Shown here in pieces: positions 1-6,857 of a stretch of DNA of 8,347 nt. The stretch comes from Bacteroidales bacterium (GTDB lineage: Bacteria > Bacteroidota > Bacteroidia > Bacteroidales > JAADJA01): the NCBI GenBank assembly GCA_021107975.1, contig JAIORT010000362.1, positions 1-8,347 of the forward strand, in the 5' to 3' direction. Position 1 is the stretch's first letter, and every line of letters begins with the position of its first letter. The position numbers were made by a program, and so were the translations under genes. The notes beneath the pieces were generated by a model, which was not told the origin of the DNA, did not search any database, and worked only from the letters and a program-made list of their open reading frames with translations.

Positions 1-28
1 GTGTTTTTATTCTGATTGCTTATTTAAC

Positions 29-268
29 TTATTTTTTACAAAAATATTTTATTTTTGATATAGCTAATTCTTTTACCTCAATATATTCTTCTTCACTATA
101 ATTGGCAATCTTTTTTATTTTTTCTTTGTGTTTCTGAAGCTCTATTTTTAATTGATCAACAGAAAAAAAACTGAAATAATCTTTTGATTTTATTAACAAT
201 TCACCAATTCTGCTATTACTGTTTAGAATCCCGCTAAATGCAATATTTGTATCAACAATTAGTCTCAT
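29..268 (-). CDS. PIN-domain toxin-like protein, C-terminally truncated (79 aa)
   Basis: The N-terminus reads MRLIVDTNI, the classic first strand of a PIN-domain ribonuclease, with the metal-binding Asp at residue 6. A second acidic residue sits near Glu43 in a helix (LKIELQKHKEK) that matches the middle of the 'putative toxin-antitoxin system toxin component, PIN family' proteins. Those are usually about 130-145 aa. This one stops at residue 79, so the C-terminal half, which carries the remaining acidic residues and the usual WTGD-like strand, is missing. The stop (TAA at 29-31) follows a run of A residues on the coding strand. In the 28 nt left in the window all three frames soon meet a stop, so a single frameshift does not obviously restore the protein. 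The start overlaps the antitoxin stop (ATGA). The family call rests on sequence seen here. Loss of nuclease activity, and probable pseudogene status, is inferred. Confidence 0.6.
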   Translation of the reverse strand: MRLIVDTNIAFSGILNSNSRIGELLIKSKDYFSFFSVDQLKIELQKHKEKIKKIANYSEEEYIEVKELAISKIKYFCKK

Positions 269-471
269 TCTCCCAGTAGTCGTTTCCTATTGTTTTCCCA
301 TCTCCCTTTTTTGATTCCTTTAACTAATGAATCAATTTCATCTTGAGTCGCTTTTGATTTCGATATGATTTCTTTAAATCTTATATAATCAACCATATCT
401 TCAAGATCAATAGTATCTATTGACCCTGGAAGCCTTATTATTACTTCATTATTTGTTCTTTCAACTATCAT
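265..471 (-). CDS. Small antitoxin candidate partnered with PIN toxin (68 aa)
   Basis: This 68-residue protein directly precedes the PIN gene and shares the 4-base ATGA overlap at 265-268, the usual translational coupling of antitoxin to toxin. It opens with a short beta-rich stretch (VERTNNEVIIRLPGSID), then a helix with acidic and hydrophobic character (LEDMVDYIRFKEIISKSKA), and ends in a basic, Trp-containing tail (KGIKKGRWENNRKRLLGE) of the sort that wraps a PIN active site. From memory it resembles the small uncharacterised proteins often found before PIN toxins in Bacteroidota, but I cannot name a family, and no ribbon-helix-helix or AbrB fold is obvious. The start is the ATG at 469-471, 16 nt below a TAnnTTTG box. 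The assignment is mainly contextual. Unlike its partner it looks intact. Confidence 0.6.
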   Translation of the reverse strand: MIVERTNNEVIIRLPGSIDTIDLEDMVDYIRFKEIISKSKATQDEIDSLVKGIKKGRWENNRKRLLGE

Positions 472-487
472 ATTTTTTTCATTTTTA

Positions 488-515
488 CAAAGATATGAAT
501 TTATTCAAAAATCAA
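488..515 (-). promoter_or_regulatory. Putative Bacteroidota promoter for the toxin-antitoxin cassette
   Basis: On the minus strand TATCTTTG (488-495) is a full match to the Bacteroidota -7 consensus TAnnTTTG. A TTG (513-515) lies 17 nt upstream, slightly closer than the usual 19-20. The antitoxin ATG starts 16 nt below the -7 box, giving a very short leader. A 6-bp inverted repeat (528-533 and 543-548, CAGAAT/ATTCTG) just upstream could be an autoregulatory operator, but it is too short to rely on. Confidence 0.5.
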
Positions 516-594
516 AGACAGAAAAATCAGAATTTAATTGATATTCTGAAAATAATATCCACAATCTGAAAAGCAAAAGAAATAAAAAATGCCA

Positions 595-611
595 CAAAAA
601 GCAACTTTTTG
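595..611. repeat. Short perfect inverted repeat in the divergent promoter region
   Basis: CAAAAAG (595-601) and CTTTTTG (605-611) are perfect complements separated by 3 nt. They lie between the two divergent promoters, about 30 bp upstream of the -7 box of the M23 gene. No T-run follows on either strand, so it is not a terminator. It may be an operator or a chance product of AT-rich sequence. Confidence 0.3.
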
Positions 612-618
612 GAGTAAG

Positions 619-649
619 TTCAATCTTAAATTAATATCTGTTATCTTTG
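619..649 (+). promoter_or_regulatory. Putative Bacteroidota promoter of the M23 gene
   Basis: TATCTTTG at 642-649 fully matches TAnnTTTG. The -33 position holds TTC at 619-621 with a 20-nt spacer, a one-base miss from TTG, so the -33 element is weak. The predicted transcription start near 655 leaves about 16 nt of leader before the ATG at 672. The box divergently mirrors the identical octamer at 488-495 on the other strand. Confidence 0.55.
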
Positions 650-671
650 TTGCCCCGATTAATTATCATTT

Positions 672-1559
672 ATGTCTTCTGAATCAAAGAAAGAAAAAAG
701 AAAGCATTGGATTAACAAACTTAGGAATAAGTACCGGCTTGTAATCGTAGATGAGGGAACTTTTGAAGAAAAGGTATCTTTCAGATTGTCGCGTCTTAAT
801 GTTTTTATTGCCATCGGCACGGTAGCCATTATACTTATAGTTGCTACTACATTTCTAATCGCATTTACTCCTCTCAAGGAATATATACCGGGTTATACAG
901 ATGTAACTCTCCAGAAGCGTGTTAATGACTTACTACGATTAACTGACTCTCTTGAAACGGAATTCAAACAAAATAGTCTTTATATTCAAAATATTCAAAA
1001 TATTATTGAAGGTAAAGAAATTATTGAAGATACATCAAGTAAACCTGTACAAAACATCAATTATGACAAAATTGAATATACAAGGTCTGTCGAGGATTCG
1101 ATATTAAGGGCGGAATATGAAAACGGAACTTCGTACAATCTTTATTATAACGATAATGAAGAATTATCTGCTCCAACTTCTACATTAAGCAGCTCAGTTT
1201 TTTTTACACCATTAAAAGGAATAATCACTACAGAATTCGATCTTTCTGCCAAGCATTACGGAATAGATATAGTAGCCAGGCAAAACGAAGCTGTGAAGGC
1301 TACATTGGACGGAACGGTTATTTTTTCTGACTGGACGGTTGAAACGGGATATGTAATAAGTATTCAGCATAAAGAGAATTTTATATCGGTTTACAAGCAT
1401 AATTCGGTTTTGCTTAAACAAGAAGGAAACATCGTAAAGGCAGGAGAACCGATTGCTATTGTCGGCGAATCGGGTGAACTGACAACAGGACCTCATTTGC
1501 ACTTTGAATTATGGTACAATGGAACGCCCGTTAATCCAATGGACTATATTGCTTTTTAA
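672..1559 (+). CDS. Membrane-anchored M23 (LytM-type) zinc metallopeptidase
   Basis: Predicted peptidoglycan endopeptidase of 295 aa. Residues 1-42 are a basic cytoplasmic segment. One membrane span lies at about 43-65, followed by a linker with a short helical, possibly coiled-coil region at about 76-115. The C-terminal M23 domain spans about 178-292. The zinc and catalytic set is complete: His195 and Asp199 (HYGID), His243 (YKH), and His275 and His277 (GPHLHFELW), ending in the usual GTPVNPMDY strand. It should therefore be active, unlike EnvC/NlpD-type regulators that lose these residues. With its N-terminal anchor it would face the periplasm. The ATG at 672 is the first start after an in-frame TAA at 660-662. 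dxr follows after a 174-bp gap and rseP after that; from memory this trio recurs in Bacteroidota. The specific bond it cuts cannot be told from sequence. Confidence 0.92.
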   Translation: MSSESKKEKRKHWINKLRNKYRLVIVDEGTFEEKVSFRLSRLNVFIAIGTVAIILIVATTFLIAFTPLKEYIPGYTDVTLQKRVNDLLRLTDSLETEFKQNSLYIQNIQNIIEGKEIIEDTSSKPVQNINYDKIEYTRSVEDSILRAEYENGTSYNLYYNDNEELSAPTSTLSSSVFFTPLKGIITTEFDLSAKHYGIDIVARQNEAVKATLDGTVIFSDWTVETGYVISIQHKENFISVYKHNSVLLKQEGNIVKAGEPIAIVGESGELTTGPHLHFELWYNGTPVNPMDYIAF

Positions 1560-1566
1560 GGAAGAA

Positions 1567-1716
1567 ATGGAAATAAATAGAAATTCGATGGAGATAAATA
1601 GAGATTGGTCGAGTTCAACAAATATCAACAAATCTCTATTTGACACGAATTGCACGAATTTACACAGATTATTTTTTTATCGTAATTCTTTCAATCTCAA
1701 CAAATATCAACTAATC
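1567..1716. repeat. Repeat-rich intergenic element between the M23 gene and dxr
   Basis: The 174-bp gap (1560-1733) holds several nested repeats. (1) A tandem pair of 21-bp units at 1567-1587 and 1588-1608, matching at 18 of 21 positions. (2) A perfect 11-bp inverted repeat, AAATAGAGATT at 1596-1606 and AATCTCTATTT at 1631-1641. (3) A second matching pair outside it, AAATTCG at 1581-1587 and CGAATTT at 1655-1661, so the two arms form one larger imperfect palindrome. (4) Three degenerate units of 9-10 bp beginning CACGAATT/CACAGATT at 1644-1671. (5) A 20-bp direct repeat at 1615-1634 and 1697-1716, matching at 19 of 20. No T-run terminator and no TAnnTTTG box are seen. It may be a dispersed palindromic or MITE-like unit, but copies elsewhere in the genome cannot be seen from here. 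Confidence 0.6.
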
Positions 1717-1733
1717 ATAATTAAACCAATATA

Positions 1734-2894
1734 TTGAAAAAACGAATTGCAATATTAGGCTCCACAGGTTCCATAGGTACACAAGCGCTTGAAGTTATAA
1801 AGCTGCATCCTGATAAGTTTGAAATTGAAGTGCTTACAGCCCAAAAAAATGCCGACCTCTTGATTGGGCAGGCAATTGAGTTTAAGCCTAATGCTGTGGT
1901 TATCGGCAAAAAAGAATTTTACAGCCGGGTTTCCGAAGCTCTGAATCCTTATGATATTAAAGTATATGCCGGAGAGGAATCCATTTGCCAAATTGTTGAA
2001 TTGGATACAATTGATATTGTTTTAATTGCATTAGTCGGGTTTGCCGGATTAAAACCAACAGTTCGGGCAATTAAAGCTAAAAAACAAATTGCTTTGGCAA
2101 ATAAAGAATCATTGGTGGTTGCCGGTGATTTAGTAACAAAGCTGATCAACGAGAATAACGTCAGGCTTATTCCTATTGATTCCGAACATTCAGCCATTTT
2201 CCAATGCCTTACAGGAGAGAATCCTGATAACATTGAAAAAATTCTCCTTACTGCTTCGGGAGGTCCTTTCAGAGGCAAGAGTCTTGATTATTTAGCAAAA
2301 GTTAATAAACAAGATGCTCTGAACCACCCGAACTGGAGCATGGGCGACAAAATCACTATTGATTCTGCTACACTTATGAACAAAGGTCTGGAAGTTATTG
2401 AAGCAAAATGGCTTTTTGGTATAAATCACAATCAAATTGAAGTTATCATTCATCCGCAATCTATTATTCATTCGCTTGTTCAATTCACCGATGGTTCAAT
2501 AAAAGCACAGATGAGCCTGCCCGATATGCGATTGCCCATACAATATGCACTGAGCTATCCTGAAAGAATTTACGCAGATTTCCCGCGGTTTAATTTTTCC
2601 GACTTCAGTAAATTAACTTTTGAATCGCCTGATATTAAAAATTTTCGTAATCTTGCACTCGCTTATAAAGCCCTTGAAAAAGGCGGTAATATGCCATGTA
2701 TATTAAATGCAGCTAACGAAGTTGTTGTGGAGGCTTTTTTAAAAGACCGGATCGGCTTCCTGAAAATGCCTGAAGTTATAGAAAAATGTATGGAAGTAGT
2801 TAAATATATTAAAGAACCTACATTTTATGATTATCACGATACGGACAAAGAAACAAGAGAGAAGGCAGCATCATTAGTTGCTGATTCAAATTGA
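1734..2894 (+). CDS. dxr: 1-deoxy-D-xylulose 5-phosphate reductoisomerase
   Basis: Catalyses NADPH-dependent conversion of 1-deoxy-D-xylulose 5-phosphate to 2-C-methyl-D-erythritol 4-phosphate, the first committed step of the MEP isoprenoid pathway, in the cytoplasm. It has 386 aa, close to family length. The nucleotide-binding motif GSTGSIG is at residues 9-15 and NKES at 123-126. Metal ligands Asp149 and Glu151 lie in PIDSEHS, which aligns with E. coli Asp150, Ser151 and Glu152. The substrate loop is SGGPFR (175-180). HPNWSMG (198-204) gives His198 and Trp201, and SATLMNKGLE (211-220) gives Ser211, Asn216, Lys217 and the third metal ligand Glu220. All key residues are present. The start is a TTG: an in-frame TAA lies at 1722-1724, only AAT, ACC and ATA codons precede the TTG, and translation from it gives the expected MKKRIAILGSTG. 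The gene probably shares a transcript with rseP 64 bp downstream. Confidence 0.97.
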   Translation: MKKRIAILGSTGSIGTQALEVIKLHPDKFEIEVLTAQKNADLLIGQAIEFKPNAVVIGKKEFYSRVSEALNPYDIKVYAGEESICQIVELDTIDIVLIALVGFAGLKPTVRAIKAKKQIALANKESLVVAGDLVTKLINENNVRLIPIDSEHSAIFQCLTGENPDNIEKILLTASGGPFRGKSLDYLAKVNKQDALNHPNWSMGDKITIDSATLMNKGLEVIEAKWLFGINHNQIEVIIHPQSIIHSLVQFTDGSIKAQMSLPDMRLPIQYALSYPERIYADFPRFNFSDFSKLTFESPDIKNFRNLALAYKALEKGGNMPCILNAANEVVVEAFLKDRIGFLKMPEVIEKCMEVVKYIKEPTFYDYHDTDKETREKAASLVADSN

Positions 2895-2958
2895 GATTAA
2901 AACAATTTATTTTTTAATACGTAGTTAATTAAGTCTTAATAAATAATAAAAACAATAA

Positions 2959-4287
2959 ATGGAGATTGTAATAAAAATCCTGCAATTTATTTTAAGCTTA
3001 TCAATTCTTATAATTATTCATGAATTGGGACACTTTTTAGCAGCTAAAATATTTAAAACAAAGGTAGATAAATTTTATCTTTTTTTCAACCCGTGGTTTT
3101 CAATTTTTAAATTCAAATATGGCGAAACTGAATATGGCATCGGCTGGTTGCCCCTGGGTGGTTATGTGAAGATTGCCGGCATGATAGACGAGTCAATGGA
3201 TAAGGAGCAATTGAAAAAACCTCCGCAACCCTGGGAATTTCGAAGTAAACCTACCTGGCAACGCCTGATAATTATGCTTGGAGGAGTTACCATGAATCTT
3301 ATCCTGGCGATATTTATATATATAATGATGATGTTTACATGGGGAGAGGAATACCTGCCTGCAGAAAGTGTTAAGTATGGTATTGTTGTGGATTCGGTTG
3401 GCGCTGAACTGGGTCTTTTAAACGGAGATATAATCCTGAGTTTAGATAACGAAAAAGTAGAAAACTTCAATAAAATACCCGAAATACTGATACTTGACGA
3501 AGCAAAGACCATCCAGGTATTGCGTAACGGACAGAAAGTTGACCTTAATGTACCAAATGGATTTCTTGCCAAACTAATTAAACATAAATCCCCCGATTTT
3601 ATCAGCATCCGTTTCCCGTTTGAAGTAGATAAGATCACTAAAAATTCTCCGGCAAAACAAGCAGGAATGCAAAAAGGAGATAAGATCATTGCGCTTAACA
3701 ATATACAAACAGAATATTTTAATGAGTTCAAAACGGAGATACAAAAGCATAAAAACGAAGAAGTTATTGTTAAAGTTGTGAGGGGTAATGATTCAATCGC
3801 TTTGAATATTAATGTCACGGAAGAGGGTTTGATAGGTGTTGCTCCGGTAACAAACATGGCATATTATTTTGATCTGCGTGAAAAAAAATATAATTTGATC
3901 GAGGCAATTCCGGCAGGTATTTCCAAGACTTATTATGGCATTGGAAGTTACCTGAAACAACTCAGGCTTCTCTTCTCTCCCGAAGTGAAAGCTTATGAAT
4001 CTATTGGCGGATTCATCACTATTGGAAGTATTTTTCCTGCTAAGTGGCATTGGCAAAGTTTCTGGACACTAACAGCTTTCCTTTCCATAATGCTTGCTAT
4101 CCTTAATGTGCTGCCAATTCCGGCTCTTGACGGAGGTCATGTTATGTTCCTGTTTTATGAAATAATTACCCGCCGTAAACCAAGTGATAAATTCATGGAG
4201 TATGCACAGATTACCGGAATGATCATCATCTTTGCTTTGCTGATATTTGCCAACGGGAATGATATCATTAAGTTGTTTAATAAATAG
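2959..4287 (+). CDS. rseP: RseP-type site-2 intramembrane zinc protease
   Basis: Polytopic inner-membrane M50 metalloprotease of 442 aa. In studied bacteria it makes the second cut in regulated intramembrane proteolysis, for example releasing ECF sigma factors from membrane anti-sigma factors, and it clears signal-peptide remnants. The zinc motif HELGH is at residues 21-25 in the first membrane span (about 5-28). A membrane-associated loop with LGGYVKIAGM is at about 66-75. A second span at about 103-125 includes GGVTMN. Two PDZ domains follow, at about 138-200 and 218-290; the second has the clear core SPAKQAGMQKGDKI. The third zinc ligand lies in NVLPIPALDGGH (383-394, Asp391), and the last span is at about 418-434. 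A TAA immediately before the ATG (2956-2958) fixes the start. The 64-bp gap to dxr has no terminator or TAnnTTTG box, which fits an operon. No cognate sigma/anti-sigma pair is in the window. Confidence 0.95.
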   Translation: MEIVIKILQFILSLSILIIIHELGHFLAAKIFKTKVDKFYLFFNPWFSIFKFKYGETEYGIGWLPLGGYVKIAGMIDESMDKEQLKKPPQPWEFRSKPTWQRLIIMLGGVTMNLILAIFIYIMMMFTWGEEYLPAESVKYGIVVDSVGAELGLLNGDIILSLDNEKVENFNKIPEILILDEAKTIQVLRNGQKVDLNVPNGFLAKLIKHKSPDFISIRFPFEVDKITKNSPAKQAGMQKGDKIIALNNIQTEYFNEFKTEIQKHKNEEVIVKVVRGNDSIALNINVTEEGLIGVAPVTNMAYYFDLREKKYNLIEAIPAGISKTYYGIGSYLKQLRLLFSPEVKAYESIGGFITIGSIFPAKWHWQSFWTLTAFLSIMLAILNVLPIPALDGGHVMFLFYEIITRRKPSDKFMEYAQITGMIIIFALLIFANGNDIIKLFNK

Positions 4288-4367
4288 GAGCCTAATGTGT
4301 TATCTCCTATCTTATCAATAATTTTCGTAATTCCTATTTTGCTTTCCTTTTCATTGCCTTTATAAAT

Positions 4368-4397
4368 AAAAAAACCCCAAGGAAAAAGTCCTTGGGG
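4368..4397 (-). terminator. Strong intrinsic terminator (minus strand)
   Basis: A perfect 9-bp GC-rich stem (CCCCAAGGA at 4375-4383 with TCCTTGGGG at 4389-4397) and 5-nt loop is followed on the minus strand by seven T residues (4368-4374), then ATTTATA. The plus-strand side is followed by C and nine A residues, so it cannot serve rseP as a U-tailed terminator. It is 170 bp beyond the kinase stop codon, and it also closes the putative small RNA that starts near 4449. Confidence 0.85.
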
Positions 4398-4449
4398 CAA
4401 AAAAAAATTATGAAAACACAAAATAATTACACTTAAAAAATTTTTAAGC
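4368..4449 (-). ncRNA. Putative small RNA of about 80 nt (unknown family)
   Basis: A well-formed promoter at 4455-4484 and the strong terminator at 4368-4397 face the same way on the minus strand, only about 60 nt apart. Between them I find no plausible reading frame: no ATG occurs on this strand, and the one GTG leads to a stop after two codons. The inferred transcript has a 5' end containing an 8-bp A/T palindrome (4432-4439 with 4441-4448), a U-rich middle with nine U residues (4399-4407), then the terminator hairpin. I do not recognise it as 6S, tmRNA, SRP RNA or a riboswitch. Promoter and hairpin are seen directly; the RNA itself is inferred. The alternative is that the hairpin only terminates kinase transcripts and the promoter match is chance. 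Confidence 0.45.
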
Positions 4450-4454
4450 TAAAG

Positions 4455-4484
4455 CAAAGATATATCAAAATTTGTTATTAGCAA
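4455..4484 (-). promoter_or_regulatory. Consensus Bacteroidota promoter in the kinase-rseP gap
   Basis: The minus strand reads TTG (4482-4484), a 19-nt spacer, then TATCTTTG (4455-4462). This matches the -33 TTG and -7 TAnnTTTG consensus with ideal spacing, the best promoter match in the window. It lies downstream of the kinase stop codon and points away from it, toward the terminator at 4368-4397, with no protein gene between. It would start transcription near 4449. Confidence 0.6.
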
Positions 4485-4566
4485 GTTTATTTTCGAAAAA
4501 TTTATTATTTGAATTATTAAAGTATAGAAATGTACTGCCTCCAATTACTTTGTTTATAGCTTTTTG

Positions 4567-6768
4567 CTATGTTTTAGGTAAAGAAAAGTAAAACCGGCTG
4601 CCTTCACCCTCTTTGCTTTCAACCCAAATATTTCCATCGTTTTTCTCAACAAATTCCTTACATAAAACTAATCCCAATCCAGTTCCCGTTTCTTTGTCAG
4701 TACCTTTAGTCTGGATTTTTTGGCCTAAGAGGAATAATTTTTTTATATTTTCGGGGGATATTCCAACACCGTTATCTGAAACCTGAATCTTAATGTCTTG
4801 ATTTTCAACTATTGAATTTATTTCCACTTTTCCATTATGGGGAGTAAATTTCACTGCATTTGATACAAGATTTAACAATACGGTTGAAATCATGTTTTTA
4901 TCAGCATAAGCAAAAGTATTACCAGGAATGTTAGAGTAAATACTTATATTTTTGTTTTTTGCAGCAGGTTTTAACAAGGCAATAGTTTCTTCAGAAATTT
5001 TATACATGTCCATTTTTTCCCTTACAAGTTTTGTCTTGCCGGTTTGTGCACTTGCCCATTCCAGAAGATTTTGAAGCAATGAAAAAGTATTTTCAGATGA
5101 ATCTTTTATCTGCATTATGAATTGCTTCCTTTCCTCTTCGCTAAAAATATTATATTCTTCAATCAACATATTTGAAAGAGCAATCAAAGAGCTAAACGGA
5201 TTTTTAAGATCATGGGCTAATATTGAAAAAAACTTATCTTTAGCAGCATTTGCTTCCTTTAACTCCGCATTAAGATTAAGTACATTTTCCTGCTGGTGTT
5301 CAATTTCTTTATTTTTTAATGACAACTGAATATTCAACTTCTGGTTTTGCTGATATCTTGAATGGAAAATACTTGCCAAAATGAAAGAACCTATCAGGAT
5401 AAATATAACGAACCCAATTATCAACTGCTGATTTTTTATCTGTGCCGTATTTAATTGTTCGTTATGCCGAAGCCTTTCATTTTCTTTGCTTTTCTTTTCT
5501 AACTGATATATAGTTTGGAGTTCGGCAATGGTATGCTTGCTTTCTTCTGAATATATCTGTTCAAAACCTTCAATATATAGTTTGAAATATTCGAGCGATT
5601 TCTTGTAATTACTAATATTATAATAAACTTCCGATAAACTTTTATAACATTTATTAATCTGGTATTTAAAATTAATTTCTTTAGCAATATCAAGTCCTTT
5701 ATTTAAAAATTTCAATGCTTTTGCGTAATCTTCTATATTATTATAGATTATTCCCATCTCGGTATAAGTGATTGTCAGTCTTTTTTTATCTCCGATTTCC
5801 TCTTTTAGTTCTAAAGCTTTTTGCTGATAGTCAAGAGCTTTTATATAATCTCCTTTCAGGTTATATGCTTCACCGATGTTGCTTAATGTAATTGACTTTA
5901 ATTTTTTATTACCAACTTGTTTGCCTATTGAATCAGCTCTGAAGTAATATTCCAGCGCCTTGTTATAAAATTGTTTCTTAAGATAAATATCGCCTATATG
6001 CAGGGTCATATTTACGATGTCCCAGTTGCTTCCTAACTCCTCGAATATTTTAAGACTTTTGTTGTAATATTCACTTGCCCTGTCTAAACTGTCAAGCTCC
6101 TGGTATAGCATACCAATGCTGTTGTATGAACCTGCCATTCCTTCCTTATCTCCTATTTCTTCCCAAAACTTTAATGCCTCCTGGTTATAATTTAATGCTT
6201 CACCATATTCACCCCAGTGCATAAGAATTGCAGCAATACCACGAAGAACTCCGGCAATACCTTCAAAATACTGGTGTTTTTTATATATTTCCAAAGCCTC
6301 TTCATATTTAGTATTTGCTTCTACATATTTGCTCCAGTGAAAATAGCTGTAACCTATTTCTTTAAGTGTATTGGCTTCTTCTATCTCATTATTGTTTGCT
6401 TTGTAAATTTCTATCAGCTTTGAATAATATTTGATGGATTTTTCATAATTATCTAATCTGCGATATGTATATCCCAATATTTCTAATGGTTTGATTTGCA
6501 AAGCAGCATCATTAATTTCTTCAGCCAATTTAAGTGATCGGGATGCATATTCAACTCGTTTTTCATTTGATATTCCTGAATATAACTCTGCAAGGGCATT
6601 ACATATACTGATCTTTTCAGGCGCTGACAAATCAATACTTAATGCATTGAACAATACACCCTCAAGGCTGTCAATTTTTGGCGAAACCTGATTTGTGTCT
6701 ATAAGCGGATCAGCAACAAGAGACAGACTTAGAATGAAACTTATATATATCAGAAAATATTTTTTCAT
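4567..6768 (-). CDS. TPR-repeat sensor histidine kinase
   Basis: Membrane sensor kinase of 733 aa. It begins with a likely signal peptide (residues 1 to about 19, cleavage near LVA-D). A large sensor region, probably periplasmic, has eight tetratricopeptide repeats starting at about 91, 131, 171, 211, 251, 291, 331 and 371. The spacing is exactly 40 residues, each repeat being a 34-residue TPR plus a 6-residue linker, as in TPR_12-like arrays. One membrane span (about 449-469) leads into a coiled coil (about 470-510). The HisKA domain has the phospho-acceptor His519 in FFSILAHDLKNPF. The ATPase domain has the N box (LLNLVSNAVKF, Asn633 and Asn637), G1 box DNGVGI (665-670) and G2 box GTGLGL (695-700). 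All kinase motifs are intact, so it should be active. There is no receiver or DNA-binding domain, and no response regulator lies in the window, so it is an orphan here. The signal it senses is unknown. It lies 89 bp below the C1 peptidase gene with no clear promoter or terminator between. Confidence 0.93.
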   Translation of the reverse strand: MKKYFLIYISFILSLSLVADPLIDTNQVSPKIDSLEGVLFNALSIDLSAPEKISICNALAELYSGISNEKRVEYASRSLKLAEEINDAALQIKPLEILGYTYRRLDNYEKSIKYYSKLIEIYKANNNEIEEANTLKEIGYSYFHWSKYVEANTKYEEALEIYKKHQYFEGIAGVLRGIAAILMHWGEYGEALNYNQEALKFWEEIGDKEGMAGSYNSIGMLYQELDSLDRASEYYNKSLKIFEELGSNWDIVNMTLHIGDIYLKKQFYNKALEYYFRADSIGKQVGNKKLKSITLSNIGEAYNLKGDYIKALDYQQKALELKEEIGDKKRLTITYTEMGIIYNNIEDYAKALKFLNKGLDIAKEINFKYQINKCYKSLSEVYYNISNYKKSLEYFKLYIEGFEQIYSEESKHTIAELQTIYQLEKKSKENERLRHNEQLNTAQIKNQQLIIGFVIFILIGSFILASIFHSRYQQNQKLNIQLSLKNKEIEHQQENVLNLNAELKEANAAKDKFFSILAHDLKNPFSSLIALSNMLIEEYNIFSEEERKQFIMQIKDSSENTFSLLQNLLEWASAQTGKTKLVREKMDMYKISEETIALLKPAAKNKNISIYSNIPGNTFAYADKNMISTVLLNLVSNAVKFTPHNGKVEINSIVENQDIKIQVSDNGVGISPENIKKLFLLGQKIQTKGTDKETGTGLGLVLCKEFVEKNDGNIWVESKEGEGSRFYFSLPKT

Positions 6769-6857
6769 CAGAATTCCGGTATAAAGCTCCGAATCAACTT
6801 TGTGTAAACGAAATATTCTTTCAATAATTACTAATCTTCCGTGATAAATGTAATATA

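Noticed and set aside
528..548. 6-bp inverted repeat CAGAAT/ATTCTG as a toxin-antitoxin operator
   Set aside because: Six base pairs with a 9-nt spacer are common by chance in AT-rich DNA, and there is only one copy.
3162..3857. 231-codon open frame on the minus strand inside rseP
   Set aside because: It is antisense to a protein with full M50 and PDZ motifs; the translation has no recognisable domain and is a shadow frame.
4284..4310. 7-bp inverted repeat (ATAGGAG/CTCCTAT) spanning the rseP stop codon, possible plus-strand terminator
   Set aside because: The stem is short with a 13-nt loop, and what follows is mixed sequence with no T-run. No convincing plus-strand terminator for the rseP transcript is visible.
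4410..4436. Plus-strand mini-frame of eight codons (MKTQNNYT) beside the terminator hairpin, as a leader peptide
   Set aside because: There is no regulated-residue cluster, no plus-strand gene downstream, and the hairpin is upstream of it. A chance frame in A-rich sequence.
6845..6852. TACATTTA on the minus strand upstream of the kinase gene, as a -7 box
   Set aside because: It misses the final G of TAnnTTTG and the nearest TTG is only 14 nt away. Too weak to call a separate kinase promoter.
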